Positions 16,835-27,754 of a DNA stretch of 64,000 nucleotides are shown piece by piece. The DNA lies in assembly GCF_000383855.1 (NCBI RefSeq), contig NZ_KB912877.1, forward strand, positions 2,933,579-2,997,578, in the 5' to 3' direction. Origin of the DNA: Methylobacter marinus A45 (GTDB lineage Bacteria > Pseudomonadota > Gammaproteobacteria > Methylococcales > Methylomonadaceae). The notes beneath the pieces are model-generated. The model saw only the letters and a program-made list of their open reading frames with translations, made no database searches and had not been told where the DNA came from. A program made the position numbers and the translations under genes. Position 1 is the first letter of the stretch. Each line of letters starts with the position of its first letter.

Positions 16835-17446
16835 ATGAAAAAAATTCTCGTTTTTATAACGCTGGCGACAACCCTGTTATTTGCCGCCCCTTTTAGTCAT
16901 GCGGCATTGGTTAAATTTAATGCCGACCTTGATGGCCCGAGCGAGTTTCCGGTCAACAATTCGCCAGGTACCGGTTTTTCCTCGGTCGACTTCGATACAA
17001 TCGCGAATACGTTGCGCGTGCAGATTGAATTCGCCGATCTTCTCGGAACAACGGTCGCCGCCCATATCCATTGCTGCGTTTCCCAGTTCGCCCAGCCGTC
17101 GACTGCCGGGGTTGCCACGGCGGTGCCGTCTTTTCCCGGTTTTCCATCAGGGGTGACGGCCGGAACCTATGATGAGGTGTTCGATTTGACGTTGGCTTCA
17201 TCGTTTAATCCGGCCTTCATCACGGCGAATGGCGGCACGGTGGCGGGCGCGGCGGCGGCTTTAACCGAGGGCATGCTGGCCGGCGAGTCTTATGTGAACA
17301 TTCATACGACGGAATTTTCCGCTGGCGAGATCCGTGGCTTTCTGCAGGTTGAGCAGGTTCCTGAACCAGAGTTGGCGGGCCTCCTCGGTTTGGGATTGGG
17401 TTCTCTTCTGGTGTTGCGGCGCCGCAGGCACATCGCTCTGTTTTAG
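16835..17446 (+). CDS. CHRD-domain PEP-CTERM protein
   Basis: A 203-residue exported protein. AGGAGG precedes the ATG. The signal peptide is MKKILVFITLATTLLFAAPF plus SHA. A CHRD domain follows, residues about 25-170, with the typical VAAHIHCCVSQ and SYVNIHTTEFSAGEIRGFL blocks; the His residues match metal-ligand positions of CHRD/superoxide-dismutase-like folds. The C-terminus is a PEP-CTERM signal: VPEP, a Gly/Leu helix, then RRRR. Function is unknown; it is probably surface- or matrix-associated. It is the second PEP-CTERM protein in the window. Confidence 0.9.
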   Translation: MKKILVFITLATTLLFAAPFSHAALVKFNADLDGPSEFPVNNSPGTGFSSVDFDTIANTLRVQIEFADLLGTTVAAHIHCCVSQFAQPSTAGVATAVPSFPGFPSGVTAGTYDEVFDLTLASSFNPAFITANGGTVAGAAAALTEGMLAGESYVNIHTTEFSAGEIRGFLQVEQVPEPELAGLLGLGLGSLLVLRRRRHIALF

Positions 17447-17582
17447 CGGCAACAGCTTTGCGGCCACCTAAGGCGAACAGCCAATGGTGGCCAAAATCGC
17501 GCCGATATTCGTCTGCGTAAACCAGGCTGAGCAGTGGCTTGCCCTCGGCGCTTACCGGGTATGTAATCAGAGTTTCGTTCAT
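17447..17582 (-). pseudogene. possible gene fragment
   Basis: A minus-strand frame opens with ATG at 17582 and reads coding-like sequence (YPVSAEGKPLLSLVYADEY, then FGHHWLFALGG) for about 45 residues before running into the end of the CHRD gene, where it loses coding character. It may be the 5' remnant of a truncated gene. No family was recognised and chance is not excluded. Confidence 0.25.
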
Positions 17583-17607
17583 GGCATACAAAAAGTTAGA
17601 ATAGGCC

Positions 17608-18906
17608 ATGAAAATACAAAATACCCCGCCTTCCATTGCCCATATTGCCTTCGCCAGCTTTATCGGCACCGCGATTGAATTCTATGATTTCTATATCTAT
17701 GCAACGGCTTCGGCACTGGTGATCGGGCGCGTGTTCTTTCCGCAGAGCGAGCCGGCGGTTCAGTCCTTGAGCGCATTTCTGACATTTGGTATCGCCTTTA
17801 TCGCGCGGCCATTGGGGGCGGTGCTGTTCGGTCATTTCGGCGACCGGATCGGACGCAAGGCGACGTTGGCGGCATCACTGTTGTTGATGGGCGTGTCCAC
17901 GCTGCTGATCGGTTGCTTGCCCGGTTATGACACGCTGGGTGTGTGGGCGCCGGTCGCGCTTTGCCTGTTGCGCTTCGGGCAGGGGCTGGGGCTGGGCGGC
18001 GAGTGGGGCGGGGCGGTGCTGCTGGCCACGGAATACGCGCCTGCCGGCCGCCGAGCCTGGTACGGCATGTTTCCTCAGTTGGGGCCGTCCGTGGGGTTTT
18101 TGCTGGCAACGCTGAGTTTCTGGCTGCTGGCAGTTAATTTAAGCGATGCGGATTTCCAGGCCTGGGGCTGGCGTCTGCCTTTTCTGGCCAGCGGCTTATT
18201 GGTGGCGGTGGGTTTGTATGTGCGCCTGAAACTCGCCGAGACGCCCGAATTTTCGGCGCTTTTGCAGCAGCAGGCGCCCTTGAAAATGCCGCTGACAGTG
18301 TTGCTGCAGGGGCATCTGCGTGCCGTGCTGCTGGGCGCGCTGGCGATGGTGGTCTGTTACACGCTGTTTTATACCGCGACCGTATTCTGTCTGAGTTACG
18401 GGACTAATACGTTAGCGATTCCACGGCCGCTGTTTTTAGGCATGTTGTCCGTGGCCATCGTCTTCATGGCGCTGGCCACGCCTTTATCGGCCTGGGCCAG
18501 CGACCGGTTCGGGCGCCGTCCGGTATTATTGATCAGCGGTTTTGCCGCCATCCTGTCGGGCTTTGCGCTGGCTCCGATGCTGGGCAGCGGATCAATGCTG
18601 CAAATCACGCTGTTTTTGTCGCTGTCGCTGTTCCTGATGGGGGCGACTTTCGCGCCAATGGGCGCTCTGCTGCCCGAGTTGTTTCCGGTAGCGGTGCGCT
18701 ATACCGGTGCCGGCGCGGCCTATAATCTCGGCGGTATTCTGGGCGCATCGTGCGCGCCGTATATTTCGCAGTTGCTGGTCAATCAGGGCGGACTGGCCTG
18801 GGTGGGCGGCTATGTTTCGGCGGCCGCGGCCGTCAGTTTTTTAGCGGTATGGCGTATCGGGGAAACCCGGGCGCAGGTTATGAGCGAATGCTACGAGTTA
18901 AGGTAA
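17608..18906 (+). CDS. MFS transporter, metabolite:H+ symporter type
   Basis: A 432-residue protein with 12 predicted membrane segments. The N-terminus ASFIGTAIEFYDFYIYATAS is the hallmark of the MHS (ProP/ShiA/KgtP) family. MFS motif A is at GHFGDRIGRKATL, with a second copy at ASDRFGRRPVL; RFGQGLGLGGEWGGA follows in the first half. Members import osmolytes, dicarboxylates or shikimate with protons; the substrate is not predictable. The next gene lies 47 bases downstream. Confidence 0.9.
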   Translation: MKIQNTPPSIAHIAFASFIGTAIEFYDFYIYATASALVIGRVFFPQSEPAVQSLSAFLTFGIAFIARPLGAVLFGHFGDRIGRKATLAASLLLMGVSTLLIGCLPGYDTLGVWAPVALCLLRFGQGLGLGGEWGGAVLLATEYAPAGRRAWYGMFPQLGPSVGFLLATLSFWLLAVNLSDADFQAWGWRLPFLASGLLVAVGLYVRLKLAETPEFSALLQQQAPLKMPLTVLLQGHLRAVLLGALAMVVCYTLFYTATVFCLSYGTNTLAIPRPLFLGMLSVAIVFMALATPLSAWASDRFGRRPVLLISGFAAILSGFALAPMLGSGSMLQITLFLSLSLFLMGATFAPMGALLPELFPVAVRYTGAGAAYNLGGILGASCAPYISQLLVNQGGLAWVGGYVSAAAAVSFLAVWRIGETRAQVMSECYELR

Positions 18907-18953
18907 GGAACGTGAATTTTATAATTCCCATTCCTAAAAATTCAGGTGTGCGT

Positions 18954-19439
18954 ATGAAACCCGATTTGTTTCTGGAGATTTCAATCAGCCAGCAACAGCT
19001 GAGTATCATTGACAACGGACAGATTTTGCAACGTTATGCCGTATCCACGGCCAAAAATGGCGCCGGTGAGCGTCGGGGCAGTGAGTGCACGCCGACTGGC
19101 TGGCACCGGGTCCGGGCGAAAATCGGCGCCGGTCAGCCGTTGCATGCGGTGTTTGTCGGCCGGCGGCCGACCGGTGAAATTTACAGCGCCGAACTGGGCC
19201 GGCGGAATCCGCGGCGGGACTGGATATTGACGCGCATTCTGTGGCTGGGCGGACTGGAGCCGGGAAAAAACCGTTATGGAGATGTCGACACGGCCTGGCG
19301 CTATATTTATATCCACGGCTGCCCCGACGAATTGATGAACGGCAGGCCGGAATCGCACGGTTGTATTCGCATGAACAATGCCGATGTGCTGGATTTGTTC
19401 GAGCGTGTGGAGGCCGGGATGCCGGTTTTTATTTATTGA
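18954..19439 (+). CDS. L,D-transpeptidase (YkuD) family protein
   Basis: A 161-residue protein with the YkuD catalytic motif IYIHGCPDEL then ESHGCIRMNNADV, containing the active-site His and Cys. Such enzymes crosslink or attach proteins to peptidoglycan. No signal peptide is visible from this start. An alternative in-frame GTG at 18912, preceded by AAGGA, adds 14 residues but also no signal, so this may be a cytoplasmic or unusual export form. Short YkuD proteins without signals are common in gammaproteobacteria. Confidence 0.88.
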   Translation: MKPDLFLEISISQQQLSIIDNGQILQRYAVSTAKNGAGERRGSECTPTGWHRVRAKIGAGQPLHAVFVGRRPTGEIYSAELGRRNPRRDWILTRILWLGGLEPGKNRYGDVDTAWRYIYIHGCPDELMNGRPESHGCIRMNNADVLDLFERVEAGMPVFIY

Positions 19440-19503
19440 TGATAAGCGAGTGTAGTTTGAGTTTGTGTTATAGCGGCGGGCTGATTGCCCGCGGGAGCCT
19501 GAA

Positions 19504-20307
19504 ATGACGCGTATCGTTTTAGGCGTGGAATATGATGGCGGCGGCTTTTCGGGATGGCAGTGGCAGCCTGACAAGCGCAGTATTCAGCAGACCCTTGAGC
19601 AGGCCTTGTCGAAAGTCGCGGCTCAACCGGTGACTGTGACCTGTGCCGGCAGGACCGATGCCGGTGTGCACGCTTTTGAGCAGGTTGTGCATTTCGATGC
19701 CGAGGCGAAGAGGGATCTGCATGCCTGGATGCTGGGCGGCAACAGCAATCTGCCGCATGATGTCAAAATCACCTGGGTCAAGCCGGCGGTAGGCGATTTT
19801 CATGCCCGATACAGCGCCGTCGCGCGGTTTTACCGCTACATCATCCTGAATCGTCCAGCCAAGCCGGCCTTGCAGTATGGTCGGGCGACCTGGTGCTATA
19901 ACCCGCTGGATGCCGACAAAATGCATCAGGCGGCGCAGTATCTGATCGGCAATCACGATTTTTCCTCGTTCAGAGCGCAGGGTTGCCAATCCAAAAGTCC
20001 CTGGCGCATCATGCACTTTATTGATGTCTATCGGCGTGACGATCAAGTGATCATGGATATTTCCGCCAATGCGTTTTTACACCATATGGTCAGGAATATC
20101 GCCGGCGTGTTGATGGCTATCGGCATGGGCAAGCAGTCCGTGGACTGGACCCGCGAGCTGCTCGATGTGAAAAGCCGTAAGCTGGGCGGTATCACGGCGC
20201 CTCCCGACGGGCTTTATCTGGGGGCGGTTTATTATCCTGAGCACTACGGTATTGCCAAACATCCGGTCTTTGATAAATTGCCGGCCGATGCCAAACGTTT
20301 TGACTGA
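19504..20307 (+). CDS. truA: tRNA pseudouridine synthase A
   Basis: A 267-residue enzyme that makes pseudouridine at positions 38-40 of the tRNA anticodon arm. The catalytic Asp is in CAGRTDAGVHAFEQV near residue 52. ARFYRYIILN, FLHHMVRNIAGVLM and the GGITAPPDGLYL block near the end are all typical. The N-terminus MTRIVLGVEYDGGGFSGWQ fits TruA precisely. In Pseudomonas truA also lies just upstream of trpF; here a DUF2231 gene intervenes. Confidence 0.97.
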   Translation: MTRIVLGVEYDGGGFSGWQWQPDKRSIQQTLEQALSKVAAQPVTVTCAGRTDAGVHAFEQVVHFDAEAKRDLHAWMLGGNSNLPHDVKITWVKPAVGDFHARYSAVARFYRYIILNRPAKPALQYGRATWCYNPLDADKMHQAAQYLIGNHDFSSFRAQGCQSKSPWRIMHFIDVYRRDDQVIMDISANAFLHHMVRNIAGVLMAIGMGKQSVDWTRELLDVKSRKLGGITAPPDGLYLGAVYYPEHYGIAKHPVFDKLPADAKRFD

Positions 20308-20331
20308 TTTAACGGTCAAATCAGGTTTTTT
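20304..20331 (+). terminator. terminator after truA
   Basis: Stem CTGATTT/AAATCAG (20304-20310 and 20318-20324) followed by GTTTTTT. An overlapping alternative stem, CAAATCAG/CTGATTTG, pairs 20317-20324 with 20334-20341. Confidence 0.65.
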
Positions 20332-20389
20332 ATCTGATTTGCAATTATCAATATTTCAGGTTAGTGTCTTTTTTCTGTGAATTACAATT

Positions 20390-21217
20390 ATGATTGATGT
20401 GAGTAACTTTTTATCTTTCCAGGTTCATGGCGGCGGCGATCACGGCGGCGGCGTTGCGGATGGCGTGGCCCATTTTCTCAGTTTTATCGAAGGGTTGTTA
20501 AACAAGGAGCCGGCGGAAATTTTTCCGGCCATTATGCCGGGACTGACCGGCATGCATAATATTCATCCCCTGCTGGTGCATTTTCCCATCGCATTGTTAT
20601 CAATTTTCCTGATTCTGGATATTGTCGGCACATTGGCGAGAAAAACGCGGTGGCGTGAGGTGGCCAGCTGGTTTCTTTACTTGGGGACCGTGGCGGCCGG
20701 GCTTACCGTTATAGCCGGCTTTATTGCCGCGGGTTCCGTGGCGCATGGCGGGAATGTTCATGACATTATGGAACGCCATCAGCAGTTTGGCGTTGCGGTG
20801 CTGATTCTGGCGGTTGTGCTTTCGGTTTGGCGCGTTGCAAGCGGCGGCGTGATTCGGGGCGCGGCAAACGGTCTTTTTCTGACGCTGACGGGCTTGCTCT
20901 GCGGATTGATGGTGCTGGGCGCCGATCTGGGCGGGCTGATGGTCTATAAATACGGTGTCGGCGTCGAGGCCGTCAAGCCGCCGGATGATGGCCATGTGCA
21001 TGAGCATCCGAATGCGGACGCCGGGCATGGACATGCGGGTGATGGCCTTATGACAGATCACGAGCCTGAAGAGGCTGGCCATGTGCATGAGCACGAACAT
21101 ACGGAAGAGGGTCGTACGCACACTCACGAGCATGCGGAAGAAGGCCATGTGCATGACCATGAGAATACGGCACATGATCATGGGCCGGCGGAGGATGCTC
21201 ATGATCACGCGCACTGA
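20390..21217 (+). CDS. DUF2231 membrane protein with His-rich tail
   Basis: A 275-residue protein. A short N-terminal HGGGDHGGG patch precedes a DUF2231-type membrane domain (residues about 50-195): [19 protein letters not shown] opens the first of four membrane segments. The last 75 residues are an acidic, His-rich tail built of repeats such as [19 protein letters not shown] and HDHAH, with more than 20 His. Such tails usually bind Zn, Ni, Cu or Co. DUF2231 proteins are of unknown function, though some sit beside cytochromes. A metal-storage or sensing role is inference. A terminator follows. Confidence 0.8.
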   Translation: MIDVSNFLSFQVHGGGDHGGGVADGVAHFLSFIEGLLNKEPAEIFPAIMPGLTGMHNIHPLLVHFPIALLSIFLILDIVGTLARKTRWREVASWFLYLGTVAAGLTVIAGFIAAGSVAHGGNVHDIMERHQQFGVAVLILAVVLSVWRVASGGVIRGAANGLFLTLTGLLCGLMVLGADLGGLMVYKYGVGVEAVKPPDDGHVHEHPNADAGHGHAGDGLMTDHEPEEAGHVHEHEHTEEGRTHTHEHAEEGHVHDHENTAHDHGPAEDAHDHAH

Positions 21218-21244
21218 TTTTATAATGTTGCGTTATCAAACACG

Positions 21245-21270
21245 AGGCTGACTTATGTCAGCCTTTTTTA
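21245..21270 (+). terminator. terminator after the DUF2231 gene
   Basis: Stem AGGCTGAC/GTCAGCCT (21245-21252 and 21257-21264) followed by T5. Confidence 0.85.
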
Positions 21271-21381
21271 TGAGGCTCGCGATTGTTTAGTAACGAATTC
21301 TTTGTATATTGCAGGCGCCACCGGTGCTGTTTTATGTTATTCTAGGCGGCTGGTTTTTTGAACAAATTCTCATATCACTTT

Positions 21382-22008
21382 ATGCGAACTCGCGTTAAAA
21401 TTTGCGGCTTTACCCGTGCTGAAGATGCCGTTTATGCCGCTCAATTGGGCGTCGATGCGATTGGCCTGGTTTTCTATCCGCCCAGTCCCAGAAATGTTGA
21501 TATCGAGCGCGCGGTTGAAATCGTCAATGCCTTGCCGGCATTCGTTTCCGTCGTGGCCTTGTTCGTCGATGAACAGGAGGCGCGGATACGCGAGGTATTG
21601 GATCGGGTGCCGGTCGATTGCCTGCAGTTTCATGGCGATGAGCCGGACGAGGCTTGCCGGATTTATGGCAAGCGCTATATGAAAGCGGTCCGTATGCGGG
21701 AGGACATTGATATTGCCGCGCTGGCGCGGCGCTATCATGATGCGGCAGGGTTGCTGCTGGATGCCTGGCATCCGGATGCCAAAGGCGGAACAGGAAGCCG
21801 GTTCGACTGGGATTTGATTCCGCGCCAGTGCGCTTTGCCAATTGTATTGGCGGGCGGATTGGCCGCGGACAATGCAACGCAGGCTGTACAGGCGGTAAGG
21901 CCGTATGCGCTCGATGTCAGCAGTGGCGTGGAGGCGGGAAAAGGGATTAAGGATGCGCTGAAAATGGCGGCATTTTTAAGAGCAGTTAATGAGGGTGACA
22001 AAAGTTAA
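21382..22008 (+). CDS. trpF: phosphoribosylanthranilate isomerase
   Basis: A 208-residue TIM-barrel enzyme of tryptophan synthesis. [16 protein letters not shown] at the N-terminus carries the catalytic Cys. [47 protein letters not shown] and [16 protein letters not shown] are the standard phosphate-binding blocks, with the catalytic Asp in LLDAWH. The ATG at 21382 gives [10 protein letters not shown]; a longer TTG frame from 21358 is unlikely. It heads a trpF-trpB-trpA run. Confidence 0.96.
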   Translation: MRTRVKICGFTRAEDAVYAAQLGVDAIGLVFYPPSPRNVDIERAVEIVNALPAFVSVVALFVDEQEARIREVLDRVPVDCLQFHGDEPDEACRIYGKRYMKAVRMREDIDIAALARRYHDAAGLLLDAWHPDAKGGTGSRFDWDLIPRQCALPIVLAGGLAADNATQAVQAVRPYALDVSSGVEAGKGIKDALKMAAFLRAVNEGDKS

Positions 22009-22012
22009 TAAC

Positions 22013-23211
<1,199 letters not shown>

Positions 23212-23215
<4 letters not shown>

Positions 23216-24015
23216 GCCGATTAGCCGCTAAATTTGAACAACTTTCTAACGCCGGCCGCAAGGCTTTGATTCCGTTTATCACGGCCGGCGATCCGCACCC
23301 TGAGTTTACCGTGCCGATGATGCATGCGATGGTTAAGGCCGGCGCCGATATTATCGAGCTGGGCGTGCCGTTTTCCGATCCGATGGCTGATGGTCCCGTT
23401 ATTCAGCGGGCCAGCGAGCGCGCGCTGGCCCATAAAATGAGCTTGCGCAAGACGCTGATGCTGGCTCTGGAATTCAGGAGAACCGATCAACAAACGCCTT
23501 TGGTATTGATGGGGTATTTAAATCCCATCGAAGCCATGGGCTATGAGAATTTCGCCAATGCCGCCCAGGAAGCTCAGATTGACGGCGTATTGACGGTCGA
23601 TCTGCCGCCCGAAGAGGGCGAGGAATGCATGGGCTTGCTCAAGGCGCGCGGCATCGATCCGATTTTCCTGCTGGCGCCCAACAGCAGTGAGGAGCGCATC
23701 AGGAAAATGGACGCCCTGGGCAGCGGTTATCTTTATTATGTGTCCCTGAAAGGGGTCACCGGCGCCGGCCATTTGAATACGGCCGATGTTGAAAACAAGC
23801 TGAAACAGATCAGGGCTAATACCCGTTTGCCGGTTGGCATCGGTTTCGGCGTCAAGGATGCCGAAACGGCCAGGACTGTTTCAGGAATAGGCGACGGTGT
23901 GGTTATCGGCAGTGCTCTGATCAGTAAAATTGAAGCGAATCTGCATGATCCCGAACGGGCCAGGGTTGAAATTGTTGAGTTGCTGGCTGCCATGCGCCAG
24001 GCGATGGATAGTTGA
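23212..24015 (+). CDS. trpA: tryptophan synthase alpha chain
   Basis: A 267-residue TIM-barrel partner of TrpB that cleaves indole-3-glycerol phosphate. The catalytic Glu is in [20 protein letters not shown] and the Asp in [18 protein letters not shown] and [11 protein letters not shown] form the phosphate site. It starts with GTG in a GTGA overlap with the trpB stop, which indicates translational coupling. This is the usual trpBA pair. Confidence 0.97.
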
Positions 24016-24130
24016 GGCCGGGGTTGGAAAGTAATTGCAGACGGTTGCCGGTTGGTAATCGAATGTCATGGTTTACCTCGAGCCGATTTGCCATACATGC
24101 ATATGATGAAGCGCTACGGAGCGTATAATA

Positions 24131-25111
24131 ATGAGTTGGTTTAAGAAATTAGTCCCTTCGACAATCCGGATAGACGGGTCGAATAAAAGAAATACCGTGC
24201 CGGAAGGCTTGTGGAACAAATGTCCCAGTTGCAGTGCGATTCTTTACAACAGCGAACTGGAGAGAAACTTCAGTGTCTGCCCGAAATGCGAGCATCATCT
24301 GCGCATCTCGGCCAGAACGCGTCTGAATATGTTCCTGGATGAGGAAGATCGCGAGGAAATCGGCAAGACCGTCAAACCTACCGATCCCTTAAAATTCAAA
24401 GACAGCAAGAAATATAAGGACCGGATTGCGCAAGCGCAAAAGCAGACCAAGGAAACCGATGCGCTGGTGGTGATGAAAGGCAAGCTGAAAGGCAAGGACA
24501 TCGTTGTTGCGGCTTTCGATTTCAGTTTCATGGGCGGATCGATGGGCTCGGTCGTCGGCGAGCGGTTTGTCCGCGGCGTCAACACGAGTCTGAAGCTTGG
24601 CGTACCGTTTGTCGTGTTCACGGCCAGCGGCGGCGCGCGTATGCAGGAATCGTTGTTCTCCTTGTTTCAGATGGCGAAAACCAGCGCGGCCTTAACGAAA
24701 TTATCCGAAGCCGGCATCCCCTATATTTCCTTCATGACTGATCCCACCATGGGCGGGGTGTCGGCAAGTCTGGCCATGCTGGGCGATATCAACGTGGCCG
24801 AGCCCAAGGCGCTGATCGGCTTTGCGGGGCCCCGGGTCATAGAACAAACCGTCCGCGAGAAATTGCCTGAAGGTTTTCAACGCAGCGAATTTTTGCAGGA
24901 GCATGGCGCTATCGATATGATCATCGACAGGCGAGAGATGCGCGATAAAATTGCCAGCATCCTGTCCATGCTGATGGCCGGCAGGGCGGAGACCGTCGTA
25001 GAGGTACCGGCCGAGCCGCAGGCGGAACCAGTTGCTCCGGTTGAGCCGGAAACAGAGATTGCCGAAATTGAAACGTTTGCCGATAGTCCTCAATCCGAGC
25101 AGGAAGCGTAA
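24131..25111 (+). CDS. accD: acetyl-CoA carboxylase carboxyltransferase subunit beta
   Basis: A 326-residue subunit of the enzyme that makes malonyl-CoA. The four-Cys zinc ribbon is at residues about 34-56 (CPSC and CPKC). The carboxyltransferase core has [35 protein letters not shown] and [14 protein letters not shown]. The C-terminal 40 residues are an acidic, Pro/Glu-rich extension ([20 protein letters not shown]) beyond the usual end. The gap from trpA is 115 bases, so there may be a separate promoter. It is followed by folC as in other gammaproteobacteria. Confidence 0.97.
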   Translation: MSWFKKLVPSTIRIDGSNKRNTVPEGLWNKCPSCSAILYNSELERNFSVCPKCEHHLRISARTRLNMFLDEEDREEIGKTVKPTDPLKFKDSKKYKDRIAQAQKQTKETDALVVMKGKLKGKDIVVAAFDFSFMGGSMGSVVGERFVRGVNTSLKLGVPFVVFTASGGARMQESLFSLFQMAKTSAALTKLSEAGIPYISFMTDPTMGGVSASLAMLGDINVAEPKALIGFAGPRVIEQTVREKLPEGFQRSEFLQEHGAIDMIIDRREMRDKIASILSMLMAGRAETVVEVPAEPQAEPVAPVEPETEIAEIETFADSPQSEQEA

Positions 25112-25149
25112 TTTCCCTATGCCTATCGGTATCCAGGCATTATCGGCTA

Positions 25150-26421
25150 ATGATGCATTTTGATTCGTTGGAAGGCTGGCTGACCTGGCAAGAAAGCTTG
25201 CATCCGCTGACAATAGATTTGGGATTGGATCGGTCGTCCCGGGTTTTTCACGCGCTTAATCCCGATGGGATCAAACCGCCAACCATTACGGTTGCCGGCA
25301 CTAACGGCAAGGGCTCGTGCATCGCTTATCTTGAAGCCATCTACAGAGCGCAAGGCTATCGCGTCGGTGCTTATACTTCGCCGCACATTCTGAAATACAA
25401 CGAAAGAATCAAGATAGACGGTAAGCCGGTATCGGATGAACTGATTTGCGAGGCCTTTTCCAGAATTGAAGCGGTCCGCGGCGATATTTCGTTAAGTTAT
25501 TTTGAATTCGGCACGCTGGCGGCACTGGATATTTTCCGGCGCTCGAATCTGGATGTCCAGTTGCTTGAAGTCGGCCTGGGCGGGCGTCTGGACGCGGTCA
25601 ATATCATTGACCCCGATGTGGCGCTGATAACGAGCATCTGCATTGATCATGTCGATTGGCTGGGCGAAACCCGCGAAGCGATAGGCAGGGAAAAAGCCGG
25701 TATCTTCCGGGCCGATACTCCGGCCATCGTCGGCGATCCCGAGCCGCCGGCATCATTGGCGCAGGTGGCGGTCGACCAGCAGGCGCGGCTCTATTGCCTG
25801 GGCAAGGATTTCGGCTATAAAAAACGAGCGGCCGGATGGGACTGGTTTGCCGGCGATCGCCGGCTGACCCAATTGCCTGAACCGGGGTTAAAAGGCGAGC
25901 ACCAGTTCCGCAATGCCTCGTCGGCAATTTTAGCCGTGGCCGAGTTAGCCGGCGCATTGCCCGTCAGCGATGCCGCGATTCGGCAAGGGCTGGAGAAAGT
26001 CCGGCTGGCCGGCCGCTTTCAATTGATCAATGATGAAATTCCGGTATTGCTGGATGTGGGGCACAATCCCCAGGCGGTAAGAACGCTGGTTGATTATGTG
26101 GCCGCGACTTTTCCCGGCAGGCGCATTCATGCCGTGTTTTCCATGATGAAAGACAAGGATATCGCGGGCGTTATTGAAATCATGCGTCCTGTGATTTTTA
26201 ACTGGTTTTTCGCGCCCTTATCCAATCCTCGGGCGGCTACGGAACCTCTAATGCGCGAGATTTTCGCGCAAAGCTCGGTGACTAATGTATTTTTCGGTTT
26301 TAAAGGTTTTGCCGAGGCTTTCGATGCTGCAAAAACCCAATCCCAGAAAGGCGATCTGCTGCTGGTTTTCGGCTCGTTCTTTCTGGTATCTGATTGCCTG
26401 GCTGAATTTGAAAAAAGGTGA
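25150..26421 (+). CDS. folC: folylpolyglutamate/dihydrofolate synthase
   Basis: A 423-residue Mur-ligase-like enzyme that adds Glu to folates. The ATP site is VAGTNGKGSCIAYLE. YTSPHILKYNERIKI, EVGLGGRLDAVNI, TSICIDHVDWLG and DVGHNPQAVRTL are family blocks. Either Met 1 (25150) or Met 2 (25153) may initiate. It sits in the conserved accD-folC-SPOR-cvpA-purF order. Confidence 0.96.
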   Translation: MMHFDSLEGWLTWQESLHPLTIDLGLDRSSRVFHALNPDGIKPPTITVAGTNGKGSCIAYLEAIYRAQGYRVGAYTSPHILKYNERIKIDGKPVSDELICEAFSRIEAVRGDISLSYFEFGTLAALDIFRRSNLDVQLLEVGLGGRLDAVNIIDPDVALITSICIDHVDWLGETREAIGREKAGIFRADTPAIVGDPEPPASLAQVAVDQQARLYCLGKDFGYKKRAAGWDWFAGDRRLTQLPEPGLKGEHQFRNASSAILAVAELAGALPVSDAAIRQGLEKVRLAGRFQLINDEIPVLLDVGHNPQAVRTLVDYVAATFPGRRIHAVFSMMKDKDIAGVIEIMRPVIFNWFFAPLSNPRAATEPLMREIFAQSSVTNVFFGFKGFAEAFDAAKTQSQKGDLLLVFGSFFLVSDCLAEFEKR

Positions 26422-26430
26422 GTTGAGAAA

Positions 26431-27192
26431 ATGGAACAAGAGTTAAAACAACGATTAATTGGTGCGGTAGTTGTGACGGCGCTGGCGGCCATTTTTATTC
26501 CCATGCTGTTTGATGATCCTGTTGACAATAGCGGTCAGGTTGTCAGCGAATTGATTATTCCCGAGGCGCCGATTGTCGTGGAGGGCGAGGACAGGCTGCC
26601 CGCCAATGCCGATCAGGTTCTGAATACGGCGGAGGCGGAACCGTTGGACGCTGAGGATACAGGCTATCCTGACCGGCCGCTTGATGAACCGGAAATTGCT
26701 TTATCCGAACTGACTCAGGAAGAGCTCGGTTATCCCGAATCCCTGGGCGCCGAAGATGCGCAAGAGGTAGTCATCGTGGAAGAGGCCGAGCAAGTGCTGG
26801 AGGCGCCGAGAAAAGAAAGCAGTCCCCCGGTGCGGCAGGAAACAGCTCGACATGAGAAACCGGCGGCGATTAAAACGCCCGCTAAGGAATCCCAGGCGGC
26901 TACAAAACCGGAGCCGGCTGTTCAGCAGAAAGCCGCGCCAGCCAAATCAGGCAACGGCCTGACCCGGTGGTATATACGCGCAGGCAGTTTCAGCAAGGAG
27001 GAAAACGCCACGACCCGATGGACCGAGCTGCGCAAGCAAGGCTTTCCTGCGTCGCTGGAAACCGCTCAGGTTAACGGAAAAACCTTATATCGGATCAAGG
27101 TCGGCCCCGAGCTTGATCAAAAACGCGCTAAAGCCATGCAGGAAAAAGTGGATAGGCTAAATAAGATTAAATCCCTTCTTGTCTCGGAGTGA
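26431..27192 (+). CDS. SPOR-domain protein (DedD-like)
   Basis: A 253-residue membrane protein. An N-terminal anchor (residues about 9-28, LIGAVVVTALAAIFIPML then FDDP) is typical of DedD. A long acidic Pro/Glu-rich linker follows. The C-terminal SPOR domain (residues about 178-250) has GLTRWYIRAGSFSKEENA and KTLYRIKVGPELDQKRA. SPOR domains bind septal peptidoglycan stripped of stem peptides, so it is probably a cell-division protein. Nine bases separate it from folC. Confidence 0.9.
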   Translation: MEQELKQRLIGAVVVTALAAIFIPMLFDDPVDNSGQVVSELIIPEAPIVVEGEDRLPANADQVLNTAEAEPLDAEDTGYPDRPLDEPEIALSELTQEELGYPESLGAEDAQEVVIVEEAEQVLEAPRKESSPPVRQETARHEKPAAIKTPAKESQAATKPEPAVQQKAAPAKSGNGLTRWYIRAGSFSKEENATTRWTELRKQGFPASLETAQVNGKTLYRIKVGPELDQKRAKAMQEKVDRLNKIKSLLVSE

Positions 27193-27232
27193 GGCCAAGT
27201 GAAACGCTATTTTTTATAGACCGGACGGACAT

Positions 27233-27727
27233 ATGATCTGGATAGACTTTACCATTATCGGCCTCGTCCTCATTTCGCTGGTCATAGGGTTATTGCGCGG
27301 TGTTATTAAAGAAGTGTTTTCATTGGTGTTCTGGATAGTGGCGATCTGGGTGGGGATGAATTTCAGTCGTGACTTCTCCCGCTTCCTGGAGCCGGTTATC
27401 AGCCACCCGTCAGCCAAAATTGCCGCCTCGTTCGTCAGTCTGTTTGTGATTACGCTGGTTCTCGGTGGTCTAATTGGTTTTATACTGGGAGAAAAGCTGA
27501 TTAAACAGGCCGGACTCACTTTCGGCGATCGCTTTCTCGGTATGATTTTGGGCTGTTTCCGAGGCGTGGTCGTTGTTGCGGTCATGATCGTGCTGGCCGG
27601 CTTGACATCGTTGCCGGAAGATTCCTGGTGGAAAAAATCCCGATTGATTCCACCTTTTCAATCATTCGCTGTCTGGTTGCGGGATCACAACCCGTCAGGC
27701 ATGGCGGGTTATATAAATTATCGCTAA
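27233..27727 (+). CDS. cvpA: CvpA family membrane protein
   Basis: A 164-residue protein with four predicted membrane segments, starting IWIDFTIIGLVLISLVIGL and followed by RGVIKEVFSLVFWIVA, the CvpA hallmark. In E. coli CvpA is needed for colicin V production and for envelope stress resistance. It lies between the SPOR gene and purF, as in E. coli and Pseudomonas. There is no strong Shine-Dalgarno before the ATG. Confidence 0.93.
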   Translation: MIWIDFTIIGLVLISLVIGLLRGVIKEVFSLVFWIVAIWVGMNFSRDFSRFLEPVISHPSAKIAASFVSLFVITLVLGGLIGFILGEKLIKQAGLTFGDRFLGMILGCFRGVVVVAVMIVLAGLTSLPEDSWWKKSRLIPPFQSFAVWLRDHNPSGMAGYINYR

Positions 27728-27754
27728 ATATTTTAAGGATCAGGTTAAAAAAGA

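Noticed and set aside
17220-17669. 150-residue minus-strand ORF across the CHRD and MFS genes
   Set aside because: Both ends are antisense to genuine genes; only a short middle part looks coding-like and is listed separately as a possible fragment.
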